A stretch of 10,131 nt of DNA from Mobilitalea sp. (GTDB taxonomy: Bacteria; Bacillota_A; Clostridia; Lachnospirales; Lachnospiraceae), in NCBI GenBank assembly GCA_029974875.1, contig JARKQP010000849.1, positions 1-10,131 on the forward strand, given 5' to 3'. How positions within the stretch are numbered: the first letter of the stretch is position 1; the number at the start of each line of letters is the position of its first letter. The position numbers were made by a program, and so were the translations under genes. Shown piece after piece: positions 1 to 5,811 of this stretch. The notes under the pieces were generated by a model. The model searched no databases, was not told the DNA's origin, and worked only from the letters and a program-made list of their open reading frames with translations.

Positions 1-952
1 TCCCGGGCTTTGAGTTGCCGAAATATCCAAACAAAGTTCCTGCCTTTACCAGATCCTCGGCGGTCGACTGGTTCGTGGTTGCATCCTGTAATATGTAGCC
101 CTTCTGGTACCAGTCATAGGCGCGCTCTGCCAGGGCCTTGCAAAGGTCGGACTCATAATAATCACTTACCTCCAGCTTCTGGTTATCCAGAAGAACGCCA
201 ATCATATCGCTTAGCTGGTCCCCATTTGTGTCAAAGCTTAAGCCCAGGCTGTCAAAGAGGGTACCATTGGCAGTCTGTCCTGCCATAGCCGGTGTTACCC
301 CTGCTTCATTATCCTTGATTGTCTTGAATACATTTTCAAGATCCCCATAGGTTTTAATTGTGCTGGGATCGATATTGTATTTCTCCAGCAAAGAGGTCCT
401 GCACATAAAGCTGGTCCTGGCAGCTAAATCCCTGTTTGTCGCAACTCCATAAACCTCTCCGTCAATGGCCGCTGCAGACACATAATCCCCGAGGGCATCT
501 GTGATACCTTGGCCATATTGCTTCAAAAGATCGCCCATCGGATAGAGCTGCCCTTTGGAAGCATGGCTTGTGTAATTGAAAAATGCCGTTATCGTTCCGT
601 CCGCCAGTAAATCCAGGGGCTCACCGCTGGTCAGCATCAGGTCGATCTGCTGGGAATAATTACTTGCATTGATCGGAACCATCTTTAAGGTACAGTTGAC
701 CTTTTCCAATAAATATTCATTGATTGCATCATTGACCTTCTGCAGGTCATTAGGGACTGGTCCAAAAATCAAAAACGCCATTGTCAGCTCTACCGGCTTT
801 TCCCCGGCAGCCTCTTTTCCTGCCCCCTCTGTCACAGCATTTCCGCCCGTCTCACCCTTGTTGGCCTCTCCCGTATTCCCACAGGCTGTCAGACTAAGCA
901 CTAACAGCAATGCCAACAATAGGGATCCCATACGTCTTACCATATTCTTCAT
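1..952 (-). CDS. Extracellular sugar-binding lipoprotein of an ABC transporter (3' end outside window)
   Basis: About 317 codons are visible; the C-terminus lies beyond the left edge. The protein should capture a sugar or oligosaccharide outside the membrane and deliver it to ABC permeases. It starts MKNMVRRMGS, has a hydrophobic stretch LLLALLLVLS and a lipobox LTAC with the lipidated Cys at residue 24, then a Gly/Glu/Ala-rich linker to about residue 52 and the mature domain. Its opening (LTMAFLIFGPVPNDLQKVNDA) and the segment QQIDLMLTSGEPLDLLADG resemble the family-1 binding proteins of the LplA/DUF3502 type. The start at 952 is chosen because AAAGGAG lies about 7 bases before it; an internal ATG at 943 has no better site. 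The response regulator and kinase lie just upstream on the same strand, which suggests that they control it. The permease genes are probably further left, unseen. The sugar is unknown. Confidence 0.9.
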   Translation of the reverse strand, partial: MKNMVRRMGSLLLALLLVLSLTACGNTGEANKGETGGNAVTEGAGKEAAGEKPVELTMAFLIFGPVPNDLQKVNDAINEYLLEKVNCTLKMVPINASNYSQQIDLMLTSGEPLDLLADGTITAFFNYTSHASKGQLYPMGDLLKQYGQGITDALGDYVSAAAIDGEVYGVATNRDLAARTSFMCRTSLLEKYNIDPSTIKTYGDLENVFKTIKDNEAGVTPAMAGQTANGTLFDSLGLSFDTNGDQLSDMIGVLLDNQKLEVSDYYESDLCKALAERAYDWYQKGYILQDATTNQSTAEDLVKAGTLFGYFGNSKPG

Positions 953-966
953 ATACCTTCTCCTTT

Positions 967-996
967 CTTACAGTAATGGCTGTTGATTACTGTAAG
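967..996 (-). promoter_or_regulatory. Perfect 11-bp inverted repeat in the leader of the binding-protein gene
   Basis: Arms 967-977 and 986-996 are perfect complements (CTTACAGTAAT / ATTACTGTAAG) around an 8-base spacer. The element ends 15 bases before the start codon, just before the ribosome site. It could be an operator, or a hairpin in the 5' untranslated RNA that affects translation or stability. There is no T-run after it on either strand, so it is not a normal terminator. Confidence 0.6.
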
Positions 997-1007
997 CACA
1001 TTGTATA

Positions 1008-1036
1008 ATTATAATTCCAGGAATGATATTTCTTAT
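1008..1036 (-). promoter_or_regulatory. Possible promoter of the binding-protein gene
   Basis: On the minus strand a perfect TATAAT lies at 1013-1008, about 55 bases before the start codon. At 17-18 bases spacing there is only ATAAGA/GATAAG, a poor -35 box. A weak -35 would fit dependence on an activator such as the neighbouring AraC-type regulator. The region is AT-rich, so a chance match is possible. Confidence 0.35.
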
Positions 1037-1144
1037 CCGATTTGCACTATCGTTTTTCCGACATGTTATCATTTTTGTTGTTACACAGCCAATTTCTAGG
1101 TATTATACAGGTATCATGGCATACATCCTGCACAATCTCCCCGG

Positions 1145-1942
1145 TCAGATGAGACTTTTATTATTCTGGCGGTATACGGTGGGCGTAACACCGAACATCT
1201 GGCGGAACATCTTGGTAAAATGTGAATAATTCGGGTAGCCTACTTCTACGGCGATTTCATTGATGGAGGCATCCGTATCTATTAACAGCCTTGATGCCAG
1301 GCATAGCCTCTCCCGGATAATATAATTAACAATGGAACATCCCATCTCCTTCTTAAAGAGTTTAGTTAAATAGTCCGGGTTTAGATATACCTGCCTGGCC
1401 AGGAATTCAACACTGAGGTCCTCTTTGATATTCTGCAATATTGACCTCGCCACCTCCTCTGCTATTTCCTTGCTGGATTTCTTCGTTCCTGCCTTTTCCT
1501 CTATATCCTTACTTTTATTCTCCAGATATATTTCACCGTATTTCAGAATCCGTTTCTCTTCCTCCTTCCTGTTAATATCCTCAAGCACACGGGACAGGCA
1601 GTCCTCCAATTTCTCATAGGATACCGGCTTTACCAGATAGTCGGAGCTTCCTAAGCGCAATGCTTCCTGGGCATAAGAAAAGTCCGCATGGCAGGTCAGG
1701 AAGATACATCTGACCTCCTCATTCTTCTCCCTTAACCACCGGATAAAACGTATGCCGTCCTCCTGGGGCATCTCAATATCACACAGGATGATATCAATCT
1801 TTTGCTGTGCCAGTATCCGCCTTGCCTGCTCCGCACTATTGGCAATATGCACCTGGTTAATATCCAGCTTTGACCAGTCAACTCCCTCTTTTATGCCCAT
1901 GATTGCATAAATCTCATCATCCACAATCAATAAATCAGCCAT
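1145..1942 (-). CDS. YesN-type response regulator, receiver plus AraC HTH
   Basis: A 265-residue DNA-binding response regulator. The receiver domain (about 1-120) has the acidic pair D8/D9, the phosphorylation site D55 in ILCDIEMPQEDG, T83 and K105 in LVKPVS. A charged linker (about 121-160) leads to a double helix-turn-helix AraC/XylS domain (about 163-262) with ENVxFLA-like DLSVEFLARQVYLNPDYLTKLFKKEMG and the family hallmark INEIAVEVGYPNYSHFTKMFRQMFGVTPTVYR. Its start overlaps the last 8 bases of the kinase gene (ATGGCTGA), with AAAGGAGG 7-8 bases upstream, so the pair is translationally coupled. By family precedent the kinase phosphorylates D55 and the regulator activates nearby carbohydrate uptake genes; the binding-protein gene 192 bases downstream is the obvious candidate. 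The target is inferred, not shown. Confidence 0.95.
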   Translation of the reverse strand: MADLLIVDDEIYAIMGIKEGVDWSKLDINQVHIANSAEQARRILAQQKIDIILCDIEMPQEDGIRFIRWLREKNEEVRCIFLTCHADFSYAQEALRLGSSDYLVKPVSYEKLEDCLSRVLEDINRKEEEKRILKYGEIYLENKSKDIEEKAGTKKSSKEIAEEVARSILQNIKEDLSVEFLARQVYLNPDYLTKLFKKEMGCSIVNYIIRERLCLASRLLIDTDASINEIAVEVGYPNYSHFTKMFRQMFGVTPTVYRQNNKSLI

Positions 1943-3557
1943 GCCCGTCCTCCTTTTGGATCAAAATCATTATTTCAGTACCTTCATTTAACCTGCTTTT
2001 AATATGTATCCTGGCTCGGTCGCCATATAAAAAATAAAGACGTTTCCGGCAATTCATAATCCCTGTCCCTGAGCCTTTCTTGTGGACAAGCCCTTCTTCT
2101 GCCAGGATGCTCCTAACACTGGCCTCATCCATCCCCTTCCCGGTATCGGCAACGGACAGCTCTACCCGGTCTTTTAATTCCCTGGCTTTTATCCTGATAT
2201 CAATGCATTCCCCCAGGATAATCGCATATTTTATGATGTTCTCCACAAAATTCTGGATCAGCAGCGGAAGTATCTTATAGTTTTCCAGTCCTTCATCAAT
2301 TTCATAGGATACATGGAAGGTATCCGGGAACCGCATGGCTGAAATAGCCAGGTAGTCCTTAACAAAATCAATTTCCTTTGACAGCTCCACCAGCTCATTT
2401 CCGTTATGGAAGATATAGCGGAAATATCCTGAGAGGTAGGTGCTTAAATTCTGTATCGCCTTAAAATCCTTGATTTGTGCCATGCTGTATATGATATTAA
2501 AGGAGTTTAACAGAAAATGGGGATTGATCTTCAGCTGTAAAATCTGAAAATCTGCCCGCTGCTTTTCCAGCTTCTTTTCGTAATTTTCTATTTTCAGTGC
2601 GGTGATCTCACCCGTCATTTTATTAAAGGTTTCATTAATCTGGCTAAATTCATAGGAGGTCTTCCTGGTCGTAATTTTATAATTCATATTCCCATGCTTG
2701 ATCTCCTCCATGGCCGCCTTTATTTTCTTTAAGGGGGTAATCAGCCAGGTACCAAGACAAGCTACAATTAACGGGACCGCCAGCAACCCGGTGATCGCAA
2801 GTCCCATCGTAAGCTTTATGGTAAAGGGTATGTTTCCGAAGATCTCTTTCTTCGGGATATATCCGGTGAGCTGAAAATTATTGACCGCTGAGGCAGCCGA
2901 TACCTTAATATAGTTCTTCCTGTTTTCCTCCTCCTGTTTCCCGGTAAAGCGGATCTCTTTATCCGAATAATTTTCCAGGATCTGAAGGTTTTTTAAGGCA
3001 GTGCCCGCCTCCGCAAAGACTCCCACGTAGGCTTTATCATATTTTTTTACCCATAGCAGGTAGGGGTTATTGTTAACCATAACCATATGCCATATCTTTT
3101 CTTTCTCATTTTCCCCCTTCTCCAGGATATAATTATTGATTTCAACAAACTTTTCCAAGGAGTTATCCTTTGTTACCGTCAGTAAATCCTTACGCTCCGG
3201 CACATAGACAAACATTCCCGTTACATACTGGTAGCTGGTCAGCTGCATTTTAAAGGAATCACGGACCACACCGCTTGAGATATAGTAGCGGTCACCGCCG
3301 TAATTACTGTTCATGGTGACAAAATCAGCGTTCGTGGAGGTATAGGTGTAGATGTATTTCTGGGCATAGGTCAGGTCATTGTCGATTTGGTTAATTGCAA
3401 GCTCAAGATTATATCCGCTTTCCCTGATTGCATTCTCTTCCAGGATCCTCATGGAGTTATTCGCGGAATAGGCAGCTATTAGGGATATGAACACATTGGT
3501 TATGACAAATAATAGGATAATCTTTACGCTGATGGAATTTATGATTCTCTTTTTCAT
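1935..3557 (-). CDS. YesM-type membrane sensor histidine kinase
   Basis: A 540-residue sensor kinase. Visible in order: transmembrane segment about 12-32 (KIILLFVITNVFISLIAAYS), an extracellular sensing region of roughly 210 residues, a second membrane segment about 247-273, a HAMP linker to about 326, a coiled stretch, then the His_kinase domain with LQLKINPHFLLNSFN (phosphorylated His about 347). The ATPase domain follows with the N box NFVENIIKYA, G1 box DTGKGM (471-476) and G2 box GSGTGI (495-500). The start was set at 3557, not at the in-frame ATG at 3569: GGAGGAG lies 5 bases before 3557 and overlaps the upstream ATG, which has no ribosome site of its own. It forms a coupled pair with the regulator. 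No convincing promoter was found upstream. The ligand is unknown; by family it is a sugar or a sugar-loaded binding protein. Confidence 0.95.
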   Translation of the reverse strand: MKKRIINSISVKIILLFVITNVFISLIAAYSANNSMRILEENAIRESGYNLELAINQIDNDLTYAQKYIYTYTSTNADFVTMNSNYGGDRYYISSGVVRDSFKMQLTSYQYVTGMFVYVPERKDLLTVTKDNSLEKFVEINNYILEKGENEKEKIWHMVMVNNNPYLLWVKKYDKAYVGVFAEAGTALKNLQILENYSDKEIRFTGKQEEENRKNYIKVSAASAVNNFQLTGYIPKKEIFGNIPFTIKLTMGLAITGLLAVPLIVACLGTWLITPLKKIKAAMEEIKHGNMNYKITTRKTSYEFSQINETFNKMTGEITALKIENYEKKLEKQRADFQILQLKINPHFLLNSFNIIYSMAQIKDFKAIQNLSTYLSGYFRYIFHNGNELVELSKEIDFVKDYLAISAMRFPDTFHVSYEIDEGLENYKILPLLIQNFVENIIKYAIILGECIDIRIKARELKDRVELSVADTGKGMDEASVRSILAEEGLVHKKGSGTGIMNCRKRLYFLYGDRARIHIKSRLNEGTEIMILIQKEDGHG

Positions 3558-3865
3558 GAGCTCCTCCATGGATCAAATTGTGAATACTTATGTCACTATT
3601 CTATATCCCCCAGGGCCGCCAGACAAGATTGAAACATTTGTAAACAGAATGCCATAAGGCCACAGCAAAGAATCCTTCCAAGCTGCAGCCCATATTCCAG
3701 TAAAAAACCGATATTTTTATATTATTTCCATTCCCCGATATCATAGAACTTGCCGTGGATATGTATGATATAGGGTATATACTGTGCCAAAAGCTCAGGA
3801 TCACAAACTCTATAGTTATATCTCCAGTATAACGAAAACCCTTATGGATAGCATTCAATTTTAAT

Positions 3866-3898
3866 CCCAAAACATAGCTACTATTTTTCCGTTTTGGG
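3866..3898. repeat. 8-bp inverted repeat, CCCAAAAC / GTTTTGGG
   Basis: Perfect arms at 3866-3873 and 3891-3898 with a 17-base spacer, about 310 bases upstream of the kinase start. It could be an operator half-site pair or a weak hairpin. Nothing else in the window shares it. Confidence 0.4.
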
Positions 3899-3923
3899 CA
3901 GCGGGGAGCCCCGGATAAAAGGA

Positions 3924-3957
3924 CAAGGCAAAAAGATGATATAAGCTTTTTGTCTTG
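3924..3957. repeat. 12-bp stem-loop of unknown role
   Basis: CAAGGCAAAAAG (3924-3935) pairs with CTTTTTGTCTTG (3946-3957), 11 Watson-Crick pairs plus one G-U, with a 10-base loop. It ends 6 bases before the acetyltransferase remnant begins. No T-run follows the stem on either strand, so an intrinsic terminator is unlikely. It may be a remnant of an inserted or deleted element at the break point. Confidence 0.5.
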
Positions 3958-3963
3958 GCATCG

Positions 3964-4054
3964 CCAGGTGGATACTACGTTATTTCTGTTAGGGAAGGAT
4001 TTTGATGATTTTGGACAGAAGAAAATTATGTTTTCCTTATTAGGGCATGCCTAA
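3964..4054 (+). pseudogene. 3' remnant of a GNAT acetyltransferase gene, copy A
   Basis: The plus strand reads VDTTLFLLGKDFDDFGQKKI then MFSLLGHA and stop (TAA at 4052-4054). This is the C-terminal tail of the same protein whose broken copy lies at 6466-6740, which reads EDTTLFLLGTDFDNFEQKKI then MFPLLGHA. Homology starts abruptly at 3964; the bases before it are unrelated, and there is no start codon or ribosome site. Most differences between the copies are transitions, and the reading frame is kept throughout the tail, so this was coding sequence. It is a fragment of about 28 codons with no likely product. Confidence 0.8.
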
Positions 4055-4065
4055 TAGTCTGCCAA
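3964..4065 (+). repeat. Direct repeat, left copy (partner 6650-6751)
   Basis: 102 bases align to 6650-6751 without gaps; by hand count 92 are identical. The repeat includes the acetyltransferase tail, its stop codon and 11 bases beyond. Homology resumes at a nearby hairpin (4071 onward against 6806 onward), after 5 bases here and 54 bases in the other copy. Confidence 0.9.
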
Positions 4066-4069
4066 GAGA

Positions 4070-4095
4070 GGGAAGGAGGCCGCAGCCCCCTTCCC
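4070..4095 (-). terminator. Hairpin, possible terminator after the PIN toxin gene
   Basis: GGGAAGGAGGC (4070-4080) pairs with GCCCCCTTCCC (4085-4095), 10 of 11 pairs, around the loop CGCA. It lies about 87 bases beyond the end of the minus-strand toxin gene. It lacks a good T-run on the minus strand, so termination is uncertain. The same hairpin and its flank CTAAATAGAA recur at 6806-6841. Confidence 0.45.
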
Positions 4096-4181
4096 TAAAT
4101 AGAAATGTCTCGTTCTTATAATATATAAGGGATACTGCTTTACCCCCTTTTCGTAGAGCCCGGTACGGCCGGGATGAAACC

Positions 4182-4610
4182 TCAATTGTAAAGGTTTTCA
4201 ATAATCTCCACCATCTGCCTTGGAGTAACAACAAATGGCCTTGCCGGGAAATGCTTCATATTACCGGTAACTAGATAGGTATCATTATCATTCTCTAGAT
4301 GATGAGCTAATGCAACCTCGAAGAACACTGCATCCTCCGGATCCGGATAAATTTCTTCTGATTGGAGAGCATCCTCTTGAATACCTGATTTTATAATTTG
4401 ATGAATAACTGCATGAATACGTTCTGCTGTAAAATGGAACTTTTCTCGCTTCAACACCTCTTCATATTCTTCCAATATCTCCTTATTATAAATCGGAATG
4501 AGTTCGCCACAAAAAATATATTCAATAACCTTATATGGTGCACGTTCCATGGAGTTCTTACTAAGCAATGCTGATACAAGGACATTAGTATCTATAACTG
4601 CATAATACAT
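4182..4610 (-). CDS. PIN-domain toxin of a toxin-antitoxin pair
   Basis: A 142-residue single-domain PIN protein, a metal-dependent ribonuclease fold, of the 'putative toxin, PIN family' (TIGR00305-like) group. The opening YYAVIDTNVLVSALLS carries the first active-site Asp (D7) and N9. Further acidic residues expected around the metal site are E47/E48 in EILEEYEEVL, D90/D93 in YPDPEDAVFFEVAL and D110 in DTYLVTGNMKHFP, the usual end of this family. Length is normal and the gene appears intact. It begins two bases after the antitoxin stop codon (TGA TT ATG), so the two are co-transcribed and coupled. The ribosome site is inside the antitoxin's end. By family it would cleave RNA unless bound by the antitoxin; the target is unknown. 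Confidence 0.9.
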   Translation of the reverse strand: MYYAVIDTNVLVSALLSKNSMERAPYKVIEYIFCGELIPIYNKEILEEYEEVLKREKFHFTAERIHAVIHQIIKSGIQEDALQSEEIYPDPEDAVFFEVALAHHLENDNDTYLVTGNMKHFPARPFVVTPRQMVEIIENLYN

Positions 4611-4612
4611 AA

Positions 4613-4924
4613 TCAGCCACCCTGCTTAGCCCTTCTTTCTGCTCTAACTGCCCGTATTTCATCATTAATCTCATCTAGTCCCATACCTAAGAGGTCATTC
4701 GCCTCAGCTTCTTCCCGCAGGGCAAGAAAAGCCCTCATTCCCTCCGGGTTCTTATAGTTCTTTCGGGTAAGTTTAATATCAAATGGCAGTCCGCCCTCCT
4801 GTAAACACTTTTTTAAAAACATCTTAATCGCTGTTGACATATCTAATCCAAGATTATCAAACAGCTCCGCCGCTTCATTCTTCAGTTCCGTTTCAACTCT
4901 TGTTTGAATTAAACTCGTTTTCAT
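4613..4924 (-). CDS. RelB/DinJ-family ribbon-helix-helix antitoxin
   Basis: A 103-residue antitoxin. The N-terminal half (about 3-50) is the ribbon-helix-helix DNA-binding domain: strand SLIQTRVETELKN, helices AAELFDNLGLDMSTAIKMFLKKCL, then GGLPFDI, all typical of RelB/DinJ. The C-terminal part, ending LDEINDEIRAVRAERRAK, is the usual toxin-wrapping tail. The start is fixed by AGGAGGG upstream. The partner here is a PIN protein and not RelE/YafQ. A strong promoter and a palindrome directly upstream fit autoregulation by the antitoxin or the complex, as known for the family. Confidence 0.92.
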   Translation of the reverse strand: MKTSLIQTRVETELKNEAAELFDNLGLDMSTAIKMFLKKCLQEGGLPFDIKLTRKNYKNPEGMRAFLALREEAEANDLLGMGLDEINDEIRAVRAERRAKQGG

Positions 4925-4959
4925 ATGAGAACCCTCCTATTCATTTAACTAATTATTCC

Positions 4960-4976
4960 GTATGATTTTATCATAC
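4960..4976. promoter_or_regulatory. Likely autoregulatory operator of the toxin-antitoxin pair
   Basis: A perfect palindrome GTATGAT-TTT-ATCATAC lies just downstream of the -10 box, near the transcription start of the antitoxin gene. Ribbon-helix-helix antitoxins bind such palindromes. It could also form a short hairpin in the 5' end of the mRNA. Confidence 0.7.
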
Positions 4977-4988
4977 ATTTTCAATACT

Positions 4989-5017
4989 ATTATATGCAAA
5001 ATATCTGTTTTAGTCAA
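4989..5017 (-). promoter_or_regulatory. Sigma-A-type promoter of the antitoxin-toxin operon
   Basis: On the minus strand TTGACT (5017-5012), a spacer of exactly 17 bases, then a perfect TATAAT (4994-4989). It lies 65-90 bases before the antitoxin start codon. This is the best promoter match in the window. Confidence 0.85.
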
Positions 5018-5129
5018 ATATTCATTTCATTTGTTAGCTATTATTCTTTTAAGGATTTCTTTTTGCATTCATTCTATCCTGATGTTAGTTTAAAATAGTA
5101 TCTATGAAGATGATGATTTCATTTTTAGA

Positions 5130-5158
5130 TTGTCTGTAGTCCCCGACTATGGTATGAT
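5130..5158 (+). promoter_or_regulatory. Sigma-A-type promoter of the first leader and the CD3324-family gene
   Basis: TTGTCT (5130-5135), a 17-base spacer, and TATGAT (5153-5158). Transcription would start near 5165, giving a 5' leader of about 180 bases that contains the 8-codon ORF and the stem-loop before the gene at 5349. Confidence 0.65.
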
Positions 5159-5240
5159 ATTTTACAAGTGCCATACTTTGGTAAATCAATAATATTTCAT
5201 AGTTGTTATACGCCTATTTATTTAATGGAGGATCTGTTTT

Positions 5241-5267
5241 ATGAGAAAATATATTATTTTTGCATAG
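5241..5267 (+). CDS. Putative 8-codon leader peptide, copy 1 (MRKYIIFA)
   Basis: ATG-AGA-AAA-TAT-ATT-ATT-TTT-GCA-TAG, with GGAGG at 5227-5231 nine bases upstream. It sits 81 bases before the CD3324-family gene. A second ORF of exactly the same length, also ending GCA-TAG and placed before the gene at 5877, is the main support. The last base of the stop codon is the first base of the stem-loop's left arm, an arrangement typical of ribosome-controlled attenuators. Translation is unproven. Confidence 0.55.
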   Translation: MRKYIIFA

Positions 5268-5282
5268 CACTGGCTATTGCAA
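5260..5282 (+). repeat. 23-bp leader motif, copy 1
   Basis: This motif begins TTGCATAGCA and ends GGCTATTGCAA. It matches 5789-5811 at 21 of 23 positions. It is itself an imperfect dyad (TTGCA-TAGC against GCTATTGCAA, one bulged base). It contains the last codon and stop of the leader ORF. Confidence 0.85.
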
Positions 5283-5356
5283 TTTTATATGAATAATTTG
5301 TTGTAGCCATTGCTATTCCTGATAGTTTATTAAATTTAGGAGGGCATTATGGGCTA
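5267..5356 (+). promoter_or_regulatory. Putative translation-attenuation leader RNA, copy 1
   Basis: Arm 1 GCACTGGCTA (5267-5276) pairs with arm 2 TAGCCATTGC (5304-5313), 9 of 10 pairs. Arm 2 can instead pair with the start region of the CD3324-family gene: TAGCC with GGCTA (5352-5356), AT with AT (5349-5350), TGC with GCA (5344-5346). That alternative traps the start codon and the end of the ribosome site. The same three-arm layout recurs at 5796-5886. Confidence 0.55.
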
Positions 5357-5624
5357 TATAAGAGCAGAAGAAGTTCTGCCGCAGGAAATCATCCAGTTAA
5401 TACAGAACTATATTGACGGGAAGAATATTTATATCCCACGAAAAGAAAGCAATAAAAAGGAATGGGGAAACGGAACTCTGATACGGCAAGAATTAAAGAC
5501 GAGAAACCTATTCATTCTTTCTGATTTTTACCAAGGCTTAAGTGTTACAGAATTAGCAAAAAAGTATTTTTTATCCGAAAAAAGTATACAGCGAATTATC
5601 CGGGAAATGAAAAAAACAGCATGA
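5349..5624 (+). CDS. CD3324-family small helix-turn-helix protein
   Basis: A 91-residue intact protein resembling the CD3324 family (related to Mor-type activators) of Clostridia. The N-terminal part GYIRAEEVLPQEIIQLIQNYIDGKNIYIPRKE has the family pattern 'LPxExxxxIQxYxxGxxIYIP'. The basic GNGTLIRQELKTRN follows. The C-terminus GLSVTELAKKYFLSEKSIQRIIREMK (about 63-88) is a predicted helix-turn-helix, so it probably binds DNA. AGGAGGG ends 4 bases before the start codon. It has its own promoter, a structured leader and a terminator directly after it, so it forms a single-gene unit between the toxin-antitoxin pair and the DUF1062 gene. Its target genes are unknown; sharing the leader element with the next gene hints at a common stimulus. 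Confidence 0.85.
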   Translation: MGYIRAEEVLPQEIIQLIQNYIDGKNIYIPRKESNKKEWGNGTLIRQELKTRNLFILSDFYQGLSVTELAKKYFLSEKSIQRIIREMKKTA

Positions 5625-5654
5625 TATAACAACTCTGATAATAAGCTATGTAAT

Positions 5655-5690
5655 GAGCTGATCCGTAAAGGGATCGGCTCAAACTTTTTT
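5655..5690 (+). terminator. Intrinsic terminator after the CD3324-family gene
   Basis: GAGCTGATCC (5655-5664) pairs with GGATCGGCTC (5671-5680), ten pairs including one G-U, loop GTAAAG, followed by AAAC and six Ts. It lies 30 bases after the stop codon and separates this gene from the second leader. Confidence 0.88.
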
Positions 5691-5769
5691 ATAAAAATGT
5701 TTAAGGTCGTAATCAAAATTCCTGTATGCTAAACTATTGCAAAACCATAGAGGAAGGAAAATCATTTTC

Positions 5770-5796
5770 ATGACTACACCTGTATTTCTTGCATAG
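5770..5796 (+). CDS. Putative 8-codon leader peptide, copy 2 (MTTPVFLA)
   Basis: ATG-ACT-ACA-CCT-GTA-TTT-CTT-GCA-TAG, the same length and the same Ala-stop ending as the ORF at 5241. Between the two ORFs 18 of 27 bases match, yet the peptides differ at most positions. The ribosome site AGGAAGG (5751-5757) is 12 bases upstream, longer than ideal. The stop codon's last base opens the stem-loop. Translation is unproven. No clear promoter was seen; TATGCT at 5725-5730 has no good -35 partner. Confidence 0.5.
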   Translation: MTTPVFLA

Positions 5797-5811
5797 CAAA
5801 GGCTATTGCAA
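5789..5811 (+). repeat. 23-bp leader motif, copy 2
   Basis: Matches 5260-5282 at 21 of 23 positions and sits 88 bases before the DUF1062 start codon, against 89 bases for copy 1 before its gene. A partial relative, CTATTGCAAAACC, lies at 5735-5747 just upstream of the second leader ORF. Confidence 0.85.

Larger units (their letters stand above)
3558..3963. other. Gene-free stretch upstream of the kinase gene
   Basis: No convincing gene lies here. An 89-codon minus-strand frame (3601-3870) begins with TTG, has no ribosome site and a composition unlike a protein. The stretch must hold any promoter of the kinase operon, but no good -35/-10 pair was seen. It holds two inverted repeats, listed separately, near its left boundary with the acetyltransferase remnant. 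Confidence 0.6.

Noticed and set aside
10..986. Plus-strand frames at 10-288 and 669-986
   Set aside because: They lie opposite the binding-protein gene and show no family features.
1023..1229. 68-codon plus-strand frame
   Set aside because: Overlaps the regulator gene's 3' end and the intergenic control region; no ribosome site or motif.
3558..3569. Longer kinase start at 3569
   Set aside because: That ATG overlaps the GGAGGAG site that serves the ATG at 3557 and has no site of its own.
3601..3870. 89-codon minus-strand frame upstream of the kinase gene
   Set aside because: TTG start, no ribosome site, no recognisable motif, composition unlike a protein; treated as non-coding.
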